Positions 25,299 to 33,763 of a stretch of 44,369 nt of DNA are shown in pieces. The position numbers and the translations under genes are program-made. Numbering within the stretch: the stretch's first letter is position 1; every line of letters begins with the position of its first letter. The notes under the pieces were generated by a model that did no database searches, was not told where the DNA came from, and saw nothing but the letters and a program-made list of their open reading frames with translations. This stretch comes from an archaeon. GTDB lineage: Archaea; Asgardarchaeota; Hermodarchaeia; Hermodarchaeales; Hermodarchaeaceae. The stretch spans positions 1-44,369 of the forward strand of contig JABXGS010000038.1 in assembly GCA_016550425.1 (NCBI GenBank). The letters are read 5' to 3'.

Positions 25299-26882
25299 GT
25301 GCCTCCAAACGAAGTGATAGCGATGCCAGAACGGTTTCGGGAGCGTAATGTCGTACAAAAAGACTGGCGCAAAGTTAAGCTCCGTGTTGCGCTGTGCTAT
25401 CCTAACGCCTATCGTGTAGGTATGACAAGCCTCGCCGTTCATCTACTCTATGCATACTTCAATGAGAATCCAGATGCGGTTTGTGAACGCGTTTTTCATG
25501 TTCCAGGTGAGATTCCACGGTCGCTAGAATCGGGGCAACCGCTCTCGAAATTCGATGTTATTGCTTTTTCCCTACAGTTTGAAACCGACTTTGTACACGC
25601 TATTGAGATGCTTGTCCGATCGGGAATCCCCCCCTTATCTGCTGACCGAACCCGTCCTTGGGTAATTATCGGTGGTCCCTGCGCCACATCGAATCCATTT
25701 CCCATCTTACCGTTTGTCGACGTGGTACACTTAGGGGATATTGAACCAGTATTTTCACAGCTTCTGGCTGCTCTTATTAGCGCACACGACCAAGCTGACC
25801 TGAGAACCCAACTAGATTCGCATTTCTTATTCGCGGCAAGAGATACGGGCGTTCGGGCATTCGCTACGGATTTAGACTCTGCCCTTCATCCTCAATGTCA
25901 GATTCTGCCTGTGCCACCTTATCCGTCAGAGCTTGAACCGACCTTTGGTCAAAGTTTGCTAGTGGAAATCTCCAGAGGTTGTGATCATCGCTGTAATTTT
26001 TGTATGACAAGCTATCACTGTCGTGCCCGACGAGAACGCTCGCTTGAAACCCTAAAACACATCATTGAAGACGGAACTCGGTGCTCTCAAGTAGATAAGG
26101 TTGCCCTCTTAGCATCGGGATTTAGTGATTATTCACAATTAACTCCCCTTCTTTCATTCATTATAAACGAAGGTTACCAATTATCTGTTCCTTCACTACG
26201 AGCAGATCTCCCTGACCTTGGAATTCTTCCCTTAATCTATGAGGGCAAACAACGCACTCTCACTTTCGCTCCTGAAGCCGGGTCTGAACGATTGCGCACT
26301 CTTATCGGTAAATCCATCTCCGATGATACCTTCTTGCAGGCCTTCGAAGCCGCCCTAAAGGCAGGGTTTACGCAATTCAAGCTCTATTTTATGATTGGGC
26401 TACCGACTGAAACTGATGAGGATATACAAGCGATATGCGATTTCTGTGTAAAGTTACTCACACTCACCGAGAAAAGTCATCGAATCCATGTTGGCGTCTC
26501 TCCCTTCATTCCCAAACCCCATACCCCCTACCAATGGGTGGGTCTCACTCCCCCAAACACCTTGAAAAAACGACTTAAATTGCTTGAGCGTCTTCGGCGC
26601 TATGGAAAAATTCACCTAGATTTATCCAATCCTCGCTGGGCGGTGATTCAAGCCACATTAGCGCGGGGTTCAAGTGCCCTGGCTCAATTAATTCTTGATG
26701 TGGCAAAACAGGAAAAAGCCACCGCTGGTACTTGGTTTCAAGCTGCAAAACAACGTGGCATGAATCTTGAGACACTTGCAACAGCTGATTATCCAACGGA
26801 TGTAAGTTTTACCTGGGACCGAATTGATGTAGGCGTTAATCGGAATATTTTACTGCGACGGTTTGCCAAGCTTGAACAGTGA
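25299..26882 (+). CDS. Radical SAM protein with N-terminal B12-binding-like domain
   Basis: The 527-aa protein has a Rossmann-like N-terminal domain (RVALCYPNAYRVGMTSLAVH, WVIIGGPCATSNP) similar to B12-binding radical SAM proteins. It lacks the DxHxxG that would hold cobalamin. The radical SAM core carries GCDHRCNFC with Cys228, 232 and 235 (CxxxCxxC) for a [4Fe-4S] cluster, then FAPEAGSERLR and FKLYFMIGLPTETDEDI. The substrate is unknown; relatives include uncharacterised fused radical SAM families. GTG 25299 follows GGAG; ATG 25323 is an alternative. Confidence 0.85.
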   Translation: MPPNEVIAMPERFRERNVVQKDWRKVKLRVALCYPNAYRVGMTSLAVHLLYAYFNENPDAVCERVFHVPGEIPRSLESGQPLSKFDVIAFSLQFETDFVHAIEMLVRSGIPPLSADRTRPWVIIGGPCATSNPFPILPFVDVVHLGDIEPVFSQLLAALISAHDQADLRTQLDSHFLFAARDTGVRAFATDLDSALHPQCQILPVPPYPSELEPTFGQSLLVEISRGCDHRCNFCMTSYHCRARRERSLETLKHIIEDGTRCSQVDKVALLASGFSDYSQLTPLLSFIINEGYQLSVPSLRADLPDLGILPLIYEGKQRTLTFAPEAGSERLRTLIGKSISDDTFLQAFEAALKAGFTQFKLYFMIGLPTETDEDIQAICDFCVKLLTLTEKSHRIHVGVSPFIPKPHTPYQWVGLTPPNTLKKRLKLLERLRRYGKIHLDLSNPRWAVIQATLARGSSALAQLILDVAKQEKATAGTWFQAAKQRGMNLETLATADYPTDVSFTWDRIDVGVNRNILLRRFAKLEQ

Positions 26883-26912
26883 TCGTCTACTTCAAACGCT
26901 TGGGGTATAACT

Positions 26913-27356
26913 ATGAGTCCAAAAAGAAAGCAGAAGAAAAGGAAAGAGATTGACCTTACCTCTGAGATTGAAAAAACGCTTGAAGAAACAGTTGTTAGTG
27001 AATCTGATGATTTGACCAACAAAATCTTGGAGCATTTACCCCACCTAGCGAATGAAGTCCAATCATCTGATCCAAGTGTCCAAATCGATGGGGTTCGTTG
27101 GGAGGAAACTGACCGCACTCGCCAACCCGTACAGTCGAGTGGAGACCGGTTTTCCGGTTATTCACCTGATGTGGTTGATTTCTTGCGACGCTGTACGACG
27201 GAAGCTGAAGCGTTGGAAATTATTAATTTTCTTGAAAAACGTGGAGAAATAAATTCGAATCATGCTGAAGAACTTCGAAACCAGTTAAAATGCCAGGGAC
27301 TCCGCAGTTTTGGTACCAAGAAATCTTGGGGCCATTATGAGCGTGAGACCCCATAG
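26913..27356 (+). CDS. Conserved archaeal protein, resembles DUF2095
   Basis: Function unknown. The 147-aa protein has a Lys-rich start (SPKRKQKKRKEI) and a conserved-looking C-terminal half, VVDFLRRCTTEAEALEIINF followed by LEKRGEINSNHAEELRNQL and GLRSFGTKKSWGHYE. This pattern recalls an archaeal family I remember as DUF2095; the match is from memory and was not searched. It follows the radical SAM gene by 30 nt and probably shares its transcript. Its TAG abuts the stop of the convergent GTPase gene with no intervening base. Confidence 0.75.
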   Translation: MSPKRKQKKRKEIDLTSEIEKTLEETVVSESDDLTNKILEHLPHLANEVQSSDPSVQIDGVRWEETDRTRQPVQSSGDRFSGYSPDVVDFLRRCTTEAEALEIINFLEKRGEINSNHAEELRNQLKCQGLRSFGTKKSWGHYERETP

Positions 27357-28565
27357 CTAGTGGGTAGCGCCGGCGGCAACAATGCGAATCACATCATTAG
27401 CTTGGAGTTCATAGTTTTCTGCTAATCTTTTCTTTGTACGGGCGTCAAGCGCGTGAATGAACGTATCACCTAATTCTGTATGTATTTTGTAAGCAAGACC
27501 ACGGGCGGTGGTTCCTTGGGGCACCAGATAAACATCGGGAAGGACATTTCCATCATGATCAGAGAGTTTTCCTGCATCTTCGACTGGATACACAGGGATG
27601 AGTTGAAGCACATCGAATACAGTCGTATTCAACACTTGTTGTACGCCAGTTGAGCCATACTTATCCAAAATCTCTGCTTGTAATCGATGTAATTGTGACT
27701 GTTCATTTTCACCTAATTTATCGGGAGTTATCATCTCGAAACTCGATGCACCTGGTTGGTAAGAAATCACACCCTTTTCACTAAGGTTACGGAGTACAAA
27801 TTCTCCTACTGCTGTACATGGAATGACGATTTCATCAGAGAGTTCTCGGAGCAGTTTCAAGTTCTTAGTTGCTTGTGGCCGGTCTATTTTGTTAGCTGCA
27901 ATCACCATGGGCTTTGCTCGACGCCGTAGCTTCTGTACAAATCTTTCAAGTTCCGCATCAGACCAAGCCGTAGGTTTGCTGGTTTGAAGTTCCGCATCAC
28001 GAATTGCATGATTAATCGCTCCCTCACTGATTTGGAGTCCTGAAAGTTTTTCACCTAACAAGGTACTAATTTTCATTTTTTCTGTCTCGGCTCTGCGCGA
28101 AAGCCGTCGCCAATCTCGTTGCAGCATTTGGACAAGCCACATATTCAATTCATGTTCAAGAAACTCGATATCTTGACGGGGATCCCAGCTACCTGGCTCA
28201 ACATCTCGTCCTTCAGCATCAAGGGATCCTGAAGTATCCACCACATGGATAAAAGCATCAGCTCGGCTTAGCTCGTTGAGAAATTGATTACCCCGACCTC
28301 GTCCAAGATGGGCATCTGGAACAAGTCCAGCAACATCCAACATTTCAATTGGAATAAATCGTACGCCATCGCGACACACGGAATTCTTGGCGTTGCATGT
28401 AACTCCGAATTCTCGGCAAAGGCAATCGACACGAACATAGGCAGTTCCGGGATTCGGTTCAATGGTGGTAAAGGGGTATGCACCAACTTTTACTGCTGTC
28501 CGACAGGCAGCGTTAAGAAAGGTGCTCTTTCCTGAAGACGGTTTCCCGACAATTCCAATCAACAA
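27357..28565 (-). CDS. YchF/Ygr210-like GTPase with TGS domain
   Basis: Obg-related translation-factor-class GTPase. Visible motifs are [16 protein letters not shown] (G1), [20 protein letters not shown] (G3 with the Obg/YchF hallmark) and ANKID (G4). A cysteine-rich stretch ([17 protein letters not shown]) typical of the archaeal subfamily lies between G1 and G3. The last 80 or so residues form a TGS domain ([19 protein letters not shown]). TTG 28565 (or TTG 28562) is chosen because G1 begins right after it, with GGAG upstream. The open frame to 28730 adds residues not seen in the family. It is divergent from serA. Confidence 0.9.
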   Translation of the reverse strand: MLIGIVGKPSSGKSTFLNAACRTAVKVGAYPFTTIEPNPGTAYVRVDCLCREFGVTCNAKNSVCRDGVRFIPIEMLDVAGLVPDAHLGRGRGNQFLNELSRADAFIHVVDTSGSLDAEGRDVEPGSWDPRQDIEFLEHELNMWLVQMLQRDWRRLSRRAETEKMKISTLLGEKLSGLQISEGAINHAIRDAELQTSKPTAWSDAELERFVQKLRRRAKPMVIAANKIDRPQATKNLKLLRELSDEIVIPCTAVGEFVLRNLSEKGVISYQPGASSFEMITPDKLGENEQSQLHRLQAEILDKYGSTGVQQVLNTTVFDVLQLIPVYPVEDAGKLSDHDGNVLPDVYLVPQGTTARGLAYKIHTELGDTFIHALDARTKKRLAENYELQANDVIRIVAAGATH

Positions 28566-28691
28566 GATAAGCGAACTCCAAGGACTAATATTAATAATAA
28601 CAAATAAATCACAGCGATTGGTGCATTCGCAAATAACAATACTTCCATTCATAAAGAAAAGATGATGTGAATCCACTATTAGGTGAAAAAA

Positions 28692-29624
28692 ATGGTTAAA
28701 AGTCGAATCTTGGTTGCAGACTCCATTCATGAGGATGCCATTGAAAAATTGATGAAGGCAGGCTTTGACCTTGCCGTTCGCACAGATATCACTCCTGCGC
28801 AGTTATTAGAATCTATTGACGGTTATGATGCGATTATTGTCCGAAGCCGTACCAAAGTCACTAAGGATGTTATCCATGCAGGTACCTCGCTGAAGGTGAT
28901 TGCCCGTGCAGGCGTTGGCTTAGATAACGTGGATCGCGAGGCGGCAAAGGAGAAAGGCGTGCAGGTGGTCAATTCCCCTGAAGGGCCTTCGGTTTCTGTT
29001 GCCGAATTGGTGTTTGCCCTTGCGCTAAGTGTATTGCGTCATATTTCATCTGCTGACGCAGGTATTCGGCGTGGAGAATGGTTAAAAAAGACAAGTAAGG
29101 GTGGCGAAATGCGCGGGCGACGAATAGGGATATGGGGATTTGGGCTCATCGGTGCAGAAGTGGCTAAACGGGCACTCGCTTTTGGGATGACTGTGTATGG
29201 ATTTGATTTGAGTTCTTCCAGAATTGAGATTATGAAAAAGATGGGCGTCAAATACGTTCCTGCGGAGGAACTTGTTGCTGTCTCCGATATTCTGACTGTG
29301 CATGTTCCTCTAATTCCTCAGACACGTGGGCTCATTGGAACTAAAGAGTTGGAGGCTATGCCACAGGGGGCTATTCTCATCAATACTGCTCGTGGTGGCA
29401 TTGTGGATGAAAATGCACTGTATCAGAGTCTAGTGGATGGGCATCTGGGCGGCGCAGGGATTGACGTTTTTACCGAGGAACCGCCTTTTGATAATGCCTC
29501 ATTGCAGAAGCTTGTTTCATTGCCTAATGTGGTCTCCACCCCGCATATTGGTGCTCAAACCTCGGAAGCCTCGCGGGCGAATTCGATGATTATCGCAGAG
29601 AAACTGATGGCTCTCATGAAGTAG
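28692..29624 (+). CDS. serA: D-3-phosphoglycerate dehydrogenase-like protein, short form
   Basis: 2-hydroxyacid dehydrogenase; in the SerA branch it oxidises 3-phosphoglycerate in serine synthesis. The 310-aa protein has the NAD fold [20 protein letters not shown] and the catalytic triad: Arg in [10 protein letters not shown], Glu in FTEEPP, His in [22 protein letters not shown] is also typical. There is no C-terminal ACT or ASB domain, so serine feedback is not expected. AGGTGA (28681-28686) fits ATG 28692 better than GTG 28683. Other hydroxyacid dehydrogenases share these motifs, so the substrate is probable, not certain. Confidence 0.88.
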   Translation: MVKSRILVADSIHEDAIEKLMKAGFDLAVRTDITPAQLLESIDGYDAIIVRSRTKVTKDVIHAGTSLKVIARAGVGLDNVDREAAKEKGVQVVNSPEGPSVSVAELVFALALSVLRHISSADAGIRRGEWLKKTSKGGEMRGRRIGIWGFGLIGAEVAKRALAFGMTVYGFDLSSSRIEIMKKMGVKYVPAEELVAVSDILTVHVPLIPQTRGLIGTKELEAMPQGAILINTARGGIVDENALYQSLVDGHLGGAGIDVFTEEPPFDNASLQKLVSLPNVVSTPHIGAQTSEASRANSMIIAEKLMALMK

Positions 29625-29689
29625 TAGCATAACAATTTTATAGGCAATGGAGATTCGCTATCCCCTATTACGCGGAGGCGTCTACATCA

Positions 29690-30265
29690 ATGTACAAACA
29701 TATTGGCAAGCTGTATGCGAGCCAAGACAAAGAGTTGAAAGCCCTTATTCGTTCGCGGCTTATCGAGTGGCGGAAAGAGCCTGCTACTAATCGAATAGAG
29801 AAGCCGACACGAATTGATCGGGCCCGTCAACTCGGGTATCGTGCGAAGCAAGGTTTCATTGTAGTACGCCAACGTATCACTCGTGGTTCTCGACGTAAAC
29901 CACGTCCCACGATGGGTCGAAAACCCAAAAAGATGGGAACCGTGAAAATCACTCCGGGTCGCAGTCGTCAATGGATTGCTGAGGAACGGACAGCACGGAA
30001 ATATCCGAATTTACGCATATTGGGCTCATATTACATCGCAGAAGATGGTAAGAACCTCTGGTATGAAGTCGTTCTCGTTGACCCGAGTCATCCAGCCATC
30101 AAAGCTGATTCACGTGTCAATTGGCTGTGTGACCCCACACATAAAGGGCGGGTTTTTCGGGGCTTGTCTCCTGCTGGTAAAACTTCTCGGGGGTTACGCC
30201 ATCGGGGCACTGGTGCAGAGAAGCTGCGTCCAAGTATCAGTAAATATGGACGCCGTGGGAAATAG
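29690..30265 (+). CDS. rpl15e: 50S ribosomal protein L15e (eL15)
   Basis: Archaeal/eukaryotic large-subunit protein of 191 aa, normal length. It begins MYKHIGKLYAS and has RQLGYRAKQGFIVVRQRITR, GRKPKKMGTVKITPGRSRQW, ILGSYYIAEDGKNLWYEVVL and a C-terminal GLSPAGKTSRGLRHRGTG, all family hallmarks. GGAGGCG precedes ATG 29690. It opens the archaeal superoperon that continues with RNase P and exosome genes. Confidence 0.96.
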   Translation: MYKHIGKLYASQDKELKALIRSRLIEWRKEPATNRIEKPTRIDRARQLGYRAKQGFIVVRQRITRGSRRKPRPTMGRKPKKMGTVKITPGRSRQWIAEERTARKYPNLRILGSYYIAEDGKNLWYEVVLVDPSHPAIKADSRVNWLCDPTHKGRVFRGLSPAGKTSRGLRHRGTGAEKLRPSISKYGRRGK

Positions 30266-30300
30266 TTAGTATGTGTTCTCTTTTGGAGGGTGCTTAATAC

Positions 30301-30759
30301 ATGGCCGCAGCGGAAAGCGGGCCGGTTCGTCTTGAGATGCAAGCCTCTGTTCATGCTACTGAAGAGCTAGATAAAGTCAGAACAGCAATGATGAATCTTT
30401 TTCCTCAAGCGGTTCAAAGTAGACTGAAATTTAATTCCACGAAACTCCGTGGGCACTACCATAATCCCATTATTCGCCTTGAAACCCAGTTAAGCCAACG
30501 CGAGTTAATTGAACAGACGTTAACCTCAATTGGTGAGCAGCTCCGCTCTGAAGATCGTGACATAGTGGCAAGGACATTTCCTTCACGGGTGAATAAGAAG
30601 GGCCAAATTTTTCTGCGGCTCGATAAACAGGAGGCTTATCAAGGACGAGTTCGCATAATTAACCGCGGCGATTCTATTCGCCTCGTAGTACGGTTTTCTG
30701 GACGAAAACCCTCTCTCAGCGACCTCGAAAATCTCTGTCATAAATTCAAACTTCTTTAG
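30301..30759 (+). CDS. RNA-binding protein, DUF54/UPF0201-like
   Basis: Small archaeal protein (152 aa) regularly encoded between L15e and the RNase P/exosome genes. It has the recognisable LEMQASVHATEELDKVRTAM start, a hydrophobic middle (NPIIRLETQLSQRELIEQTL), and LRLDKQEAYQGRVRI. The fold is usually described as L5/exosome-related, and an RNA-linked role is inferred from context. GGAGGGTG precedes ATG 30301. Confidence 0.82.
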   Translation: MAAAESGPVRLEMQASVHATEELDKVRTAMMNLFPQAVQSRLKFNSTKLRGHYHNPIIRLETQLSQRELIEQTLTSIGEQLRSEDRDIVARTFPSRVNKKGQIFLRLDKQEAYQGRVRIINRGDSIRLVVRFSGRKPSLSDLENLCHKFKLL

Positions 30760-30771
30760 GATTGGAAGAAT

Positions 30772-31458
30772 ATGCCAATGCTTGACCTCCATATCCATTT
30801 TCACCACTCACCCACTGATGTGGAGTTCATACACTTTGCCAATCTAGCGAATACCTTCGGTTTTACTGGATTAGCCCTTGAAACCCCCAAGGCGCTGAAA
30901 CTGCCGGCTCTTCATTATCCTCTCACAATATTTCGCCGATTGACTCTTTCTCCACGAGGAGCAACACGACTCAGATTCCGTGTCCATAAACAAACGCAGC
31001 AAACAGATCTTCTGGTCATTCACGGTCGCTCTAAACCGATTTGGCTCGCAGCTGCGGAAATTCCCTCAGTTCATATGATTATGCTCAAAGATATTGAAGA
31101 TTTCATGGTGATGGATTCACGAGTAGCCCGAGTAACAGCTAATCATAATAAGCCCGTTGAATTATGCCTTCAAAATCTTCTAACTCTAAAGGGATCTATT
31201 CGCTCTCGACTAATGCGCGTTATGAACAATGCTGTGCAACACTTAGTGCGTGTTGACTGCCCTCTCATTTTAACTTCCGGGGCAAGTCAACTTTGTGAGC
31301 TTCGTGCCCCCAGAGATCTTGAAGCATTAAGTTTCCTCGCAGCTGTTCCTGAAGACCTTGCAAAGGAGGCTATGAGACAAAAGCCACTGGCCCTTATTTC
31401 CCAAATTCAGGGTGCTAGACAAAATATTCATGGTGTAAACATTGGGAGGGAAACTTAA
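30772..31458 (+). CDS. rnp3: RNase P protein component 3 (Rpp30)
   Basis: TIM-barrel protein that pairs with Pop5 to support the catalytic domain of RNase P RNA during tRNA 5' maturation. The 228-aa product begins MLDLHIHF and shows FGFTGLALETPK, DLLVIHGRSKPIWLAAAEI, and a late LILTSGASQLCELRAPRDLE typical of Rpp30. The gene starts 12 nt after the DUF54-like gene and ends right before the Pop5 GTG. Pop5 and Rpp30 adjacency is conserved. Confidence 0.92.
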   Translation: MPMLDLHIHFHHSPTDVEFIHFANLANTFGFTGLALETPKALKLPALHYPLTIFRRLTLSPRGATRLRFRVHKQTQQTDLLVIHGRSKPIWLAAAEIPSVHMIMLKDIEDFMVMDSRVARVTANHNKPVELCLQNLLTLKGSIRSRLMRVMNNAVQHLVRVDCPLILTSGASQLCELRAPRDLEALSFLAAVPEDLAKEAMRQKPLALISQIQGARQNIHGVNIGRET

Positions 31459-31815
31459 GTGCGCACACGTCAACGCTATCTCGCAATTCGGGTTCATGCC
31501 TCCCAGAAACTCCCTTCGGAATCCGCATTCCGAAACGCCATCTGGCAGCAGCTACAGGCGCTATATGGTGAACTGGGTGTGAGTCGGATTGGATTTTGGT
31601 TAACGTCGTATCATCCAGAACTGAAGTATACCATAATCCGGTGTGAACATACTCAAGTTCGTCCGCTCCGAGCAGCACTAACAACGATTTTAGAGATTGA
31701 TGGCGTTCCTCTCATCTTGCAGGTGATGGGCATTAGTGGGACCATCCGTAAGGCAGTGTCTCATCTCCCCGGACTTGAGGTTCAGAAAGTGGTCAGACCA
31801 CGTAAACATCGCTAA
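31459..31815 (+). CDS. rnp2: RNase P protein component 2 (Pop5)
   Basis: RNA-binding partner of Rpp30 in RNase P, 118 aa. It opens with RTRQRYLAIRVHASQKLPSE and has NAIWQQLQALYGELGVSRIG and YTIIRCEHTQVRPLRAALTT, all expected for Pop5. The GTG at 31459 directly follows the Rpp30 stop, with GGAGGG (31444-31449) as the SD. It is the last plus-strand gene before a 160-nt gap. Confidence 0.92.
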   Translation: MRTRQRYLAIRVHASQKLPSESAFRNAIWQQLQALYGELGVSRIGFWLTSYHPELKYTIIRCEHTQVRPLRAALTTILEIDGVPLILQVMGISGTIRKAVSHLPGLEVQKVVRPRKHR

Positions 31816-31849
31816 TATCAAAAAGCTTCAATTGTCCTCTTTTTCGTCT

Positions 31850-31980
31850 CCGACTTAAGCGCCAAAACAGATAAAACTCGCCTTGCCATCAAAATCCCTG
31901 GGGTTCAGTGAAGCCACGCCGCTCCAAACTGAGCCTTGTGCTATGACGATCTCGCGACGAGCCGAGAGCCCCCACCTTTT
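31850..31980 (+). ncRNA. Candidate structured RNA or long structured 3' region
   Basis: A gene-free stretch between Pop5 and the convergent JAMM gene. A 10-bp stem pairs GGGGTTCAGT (31900-31909) with ACTGAGCCTT (31928-31937), three of the pairs being G-U. A second hairpin, CTCG-CGA-CGAG (31951-31961), follows, and then CCCCCACCTTTT at the end. CTTAAG near 31853 could be a weak TATA. No tRNA arms, SRP or RNase P RNA features are present. It may instead be the 3' end of either flanking transcript. Confidence 0.3.
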
Positions 31981-32416
31981 ATTCCGGCATGATATCAATA
32001 TCAACTGATAATAGAAATCCTTGCCATAGTTGATAGGCGTTCATGCGAAATCGCAGTCTTTTCCGACCGTCAATAATCCAAACACAGGGGTTGTATTTCA
32101 TAAATTCCAAATCACTGCCTGAGGGTTCCGGAGGTGCAGGGTGAGAGTGATAGATACCTACTTGGTCCAATCCTTCTTCTGCTGCCGCCGTGAGAATGCA
32201 ATATTGGTGTTCAGGATCGATTTCAAACGCGGCGATTGATTTAGCGATATTTTTAGTTTCTGCTATCCGGACGACACGAGCCGTGAGATCTTTCTCGCTA
32301 TATATTCCAAGAAGTAACGCACACCCTTCAAGAGGCCAGGCCCGTCGACGAACACTATATAATTGCCGCCTTTGTAGGGCAGTAAGCTGAATCCGGGCAA
32401 CCCGCGGCGGAGTCAT
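31979..32416 (-). CDS. JAMM/MPN-domain metalloprotease
   Basis: JAMM proteases cut isopeptide or peptide bonds after ubiquitin-like or sulfur-carrier proteins. The 145-aa protein is a stand-alone JAMM domain: the upstream Glu lies in LEGCALLLG, and the metal motif reads GIYHSHPAPPEPSGSDLEF. H-x-H is intact, but only nine residues separate the second His from Asp, where the family norm is ten. ATG 32416 is chosen; a TATA-like TTTTAAG is about 25 nt upstream on the minus strand, so the mRNA is probably leaderless. It is transcribed away from the proteasome alpha region. Confidence 0.87.
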   Translation of the reverse strand: MTPPRVARIQLTALQRRQLYSVRRRAWPLEGCALLLGIYSEKDLTARVVRIAETKNIAKSIAAFEIDPEHQYCILTAAAEEGLDQVGIYHSHPAPPEPSGSDLEFMKYNPCVWIIDGRKRLRFRMNAYQLWQGFLLSVDIDIMPE

Positions 32417-32502
32417 AGGTAAACCCCCAGCCAAAGACTTAAAAGCTTCTCACCTTTTGAGTCTTCGCATCTCTAGCCCTTGATACGAGGTTGCCACTAG
32501 CG

Positions 32503-32883
32503 ATGTCCAAAGATACGTCTCAAGACCAGCAATTCATGCGTCGCAGTATGATAATTGGTGCAGCTGTAACTATCATTCTTAGTATCCTAATTGCGTTAAT
32601 GATAACGCGTTGGGGTTCTGTTGGGCTATTTATCGATTTTATTGGTCCAGTCGTGGCTGGTGTATTAGCCATTTTATTCCTTGTTCTAATCTTCATTAGC
32701 CTAGTGATTTTCTTTGGGAACCTTCGGGAATATTATGGTGAAACCGCTGGCTGGTTTGAACTACTCATTTTATTAATCATCATCGTAGTTATTGCCTTTG
32801 TGGGCTTCAGCTGGTTACATGCCCTTCTAACGGGATTGCTTTGTATTGGTATAATTTATTATCTGCACCAAGCCCAAGAATAA
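32503..32883 (+). CDS. Small membrane protein, unrecognised
   Basis: I do not recognise a family. The 126-aa protein has a short polar N-terminus, then three or four hydrophobic spans: about residues 17-38 (IIGAAVTIILSILIALMI), 44-74 (the GVLAILFLVLIFISLVIFF region) and a long stretch near 85-121 that could form two helices (LLILLIIIVVIAFVGFSW and LLTGLLCIGIIYYL). No catalytic motif is seen. ATG 32503 is preferred over TTG 32491; GAGGT lies about 11 nt upstream. It sits between the JAMM gene and psmA. Confidence 0.75.
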   Translation: MSKDTSQDQQFMRRSMIIGAAVTIILSILIALMITRWGSVGLFIDFIGPVVAGVLAILFLVLIFISLVIFFGNLREYYGETAGWFELLILLIIIVVIAFVGFSWLHALLTGLLCIGIIYYLHQAQE

Positions 32884-32928
32884 GTACGGAATTGGGGTCT
32901 AGAAAATCGGAGTCTGTCAATAACAAGA

Positions 32929-33035
32929 TTTTAAAGGCGATAGTCCTAATCGGCAAACCTGCAAGACTAACATAAGAGTAAGAGGGCTTTCACAAAACTC
33001 CCTTCTCATTAGGCGTTAATGGAGGACCCCCCTCA
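32929..33035 (+). promoter_or_regulatory. Promoter and leader of psmA
   Basis: TTTTAAAG (32929-32936) predicts a start near 32957 and a leader of about 79 nt, long for this window. The SD GGAGG (33021-33025) is followed by ACCCCCCTC; GAGG can pair with CCTC (33031-33034), so the SD may be partly hidden next to the TTG start at 33036. Inference only. Confidence 0.45.
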
Positions 33036-33743
33036 TTGTTTGGTAATACACAAAGTTATGATATCGCTTTGACTACATTTAGTCCTGAGGGACGCCTATT
33101 TCAGGTTGAATACGCCTTTGAGGCGGTAAGAAAGGGTACTCCAATTTTAGGAATTCGTTGCGTCGACGGTGTGATATTGACAGCTGCTCTTCGAAAGCAT
33201 TCCCTCCAAGAACCAGATCACAATGACAAGATATTCGTTCTCGATGATGTAATCGGGGCGGCAATTGCAGGATTATCAGGTGATGCCCGTTCACTAGTTC
33301 GGTATGCACGAGAGCTTGCGCAAATCCACCGGCTAACCTTCGCTGAGTCGATTCCGGTGAAAACGCTTAGTAAGAAACTCAGTGATCATATTCAATCTTA
33401 TACTCAGCAAGGAGGAACCCGTCCCTATGGGGTGTCGATGCTTCTTGTTGGTATCGATTCTGATCCCCAACTTTATCTGACAACTCCGATTGGCGCCTTT
33501 TGGAGTTATAAGGCGCACGCGGTCGGAATCGGCGCTGAGCAAATGAATACGATATTGGAAAAAGAATATACACCCTCTATGACTGTTGACGAGGCTTTGC
33601 ATCTAGCAGTCCGAGTTCACAAAGAAACCCTGTCTGCGCCCCTCCAGCCAGAGGGGCTTGTAATCGCTAAAGTGACAACGGACGACAAAAAATTCATTCA
33701 ATTGAGAACCAATGAAGTTCAACAACTCTTGGGTTCAGTGTAA
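33036..33743 (+). CDS. psmA: Proteasome alpha subunit
   Basis: Forms the outer heptameric rings that gate the 20S proteasome. The alpha signature PEGRLFQVEYAFEAVRKG is present near the N-terminus after a YD-type gate segment (QSYDIALTTF). Later come DDVIGAAIAGLSGDARSLV, GTRPYGVSMLLVGID and GAFWSYKAHAVGIGAEQ. It lacks an N-terminal catalytic Thr, as expected for alpha. The 235-aa length is slightly short, with little C-terminal tail. TTG 33036 is the start, after GGAGG. It heads the SBDS-Rrp4-Rrp41-Rrp42 run, as in many archaea. Confidence 0.95.
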   Translation: MFGNTQSYDIALTTFSPEGRLFQVEYAFEAVRKGTPILGIRCVDGVILTAALRKHSLQEPDHNDKIFVLDDVIGAAIAGLSGDARSLVRYARELAQIHRLTFAESIPVKTLSKKLSDHIQSYTQQGGTRPYGVSMLLVGIDSDPQLYLTTPIGAFWSYKAHAVGIGAEQMNTILEKEYTPSMTVDEALHLAVRVHKETLSAPLQPEGLVIAKVTTDDKKFIQLRTNEVQQLLGSV

Positions 33744-33763
33744 TCGATGTTAAGGTGATGATT

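Noticed and set aside
31816..31978. tRNA or other known RNA gene between Pop5 and JAMM
   Set aside because: No T-loop, anticodon arm or CCA-type end, and no match to SRP or RNase P RNA features that I can recognise.
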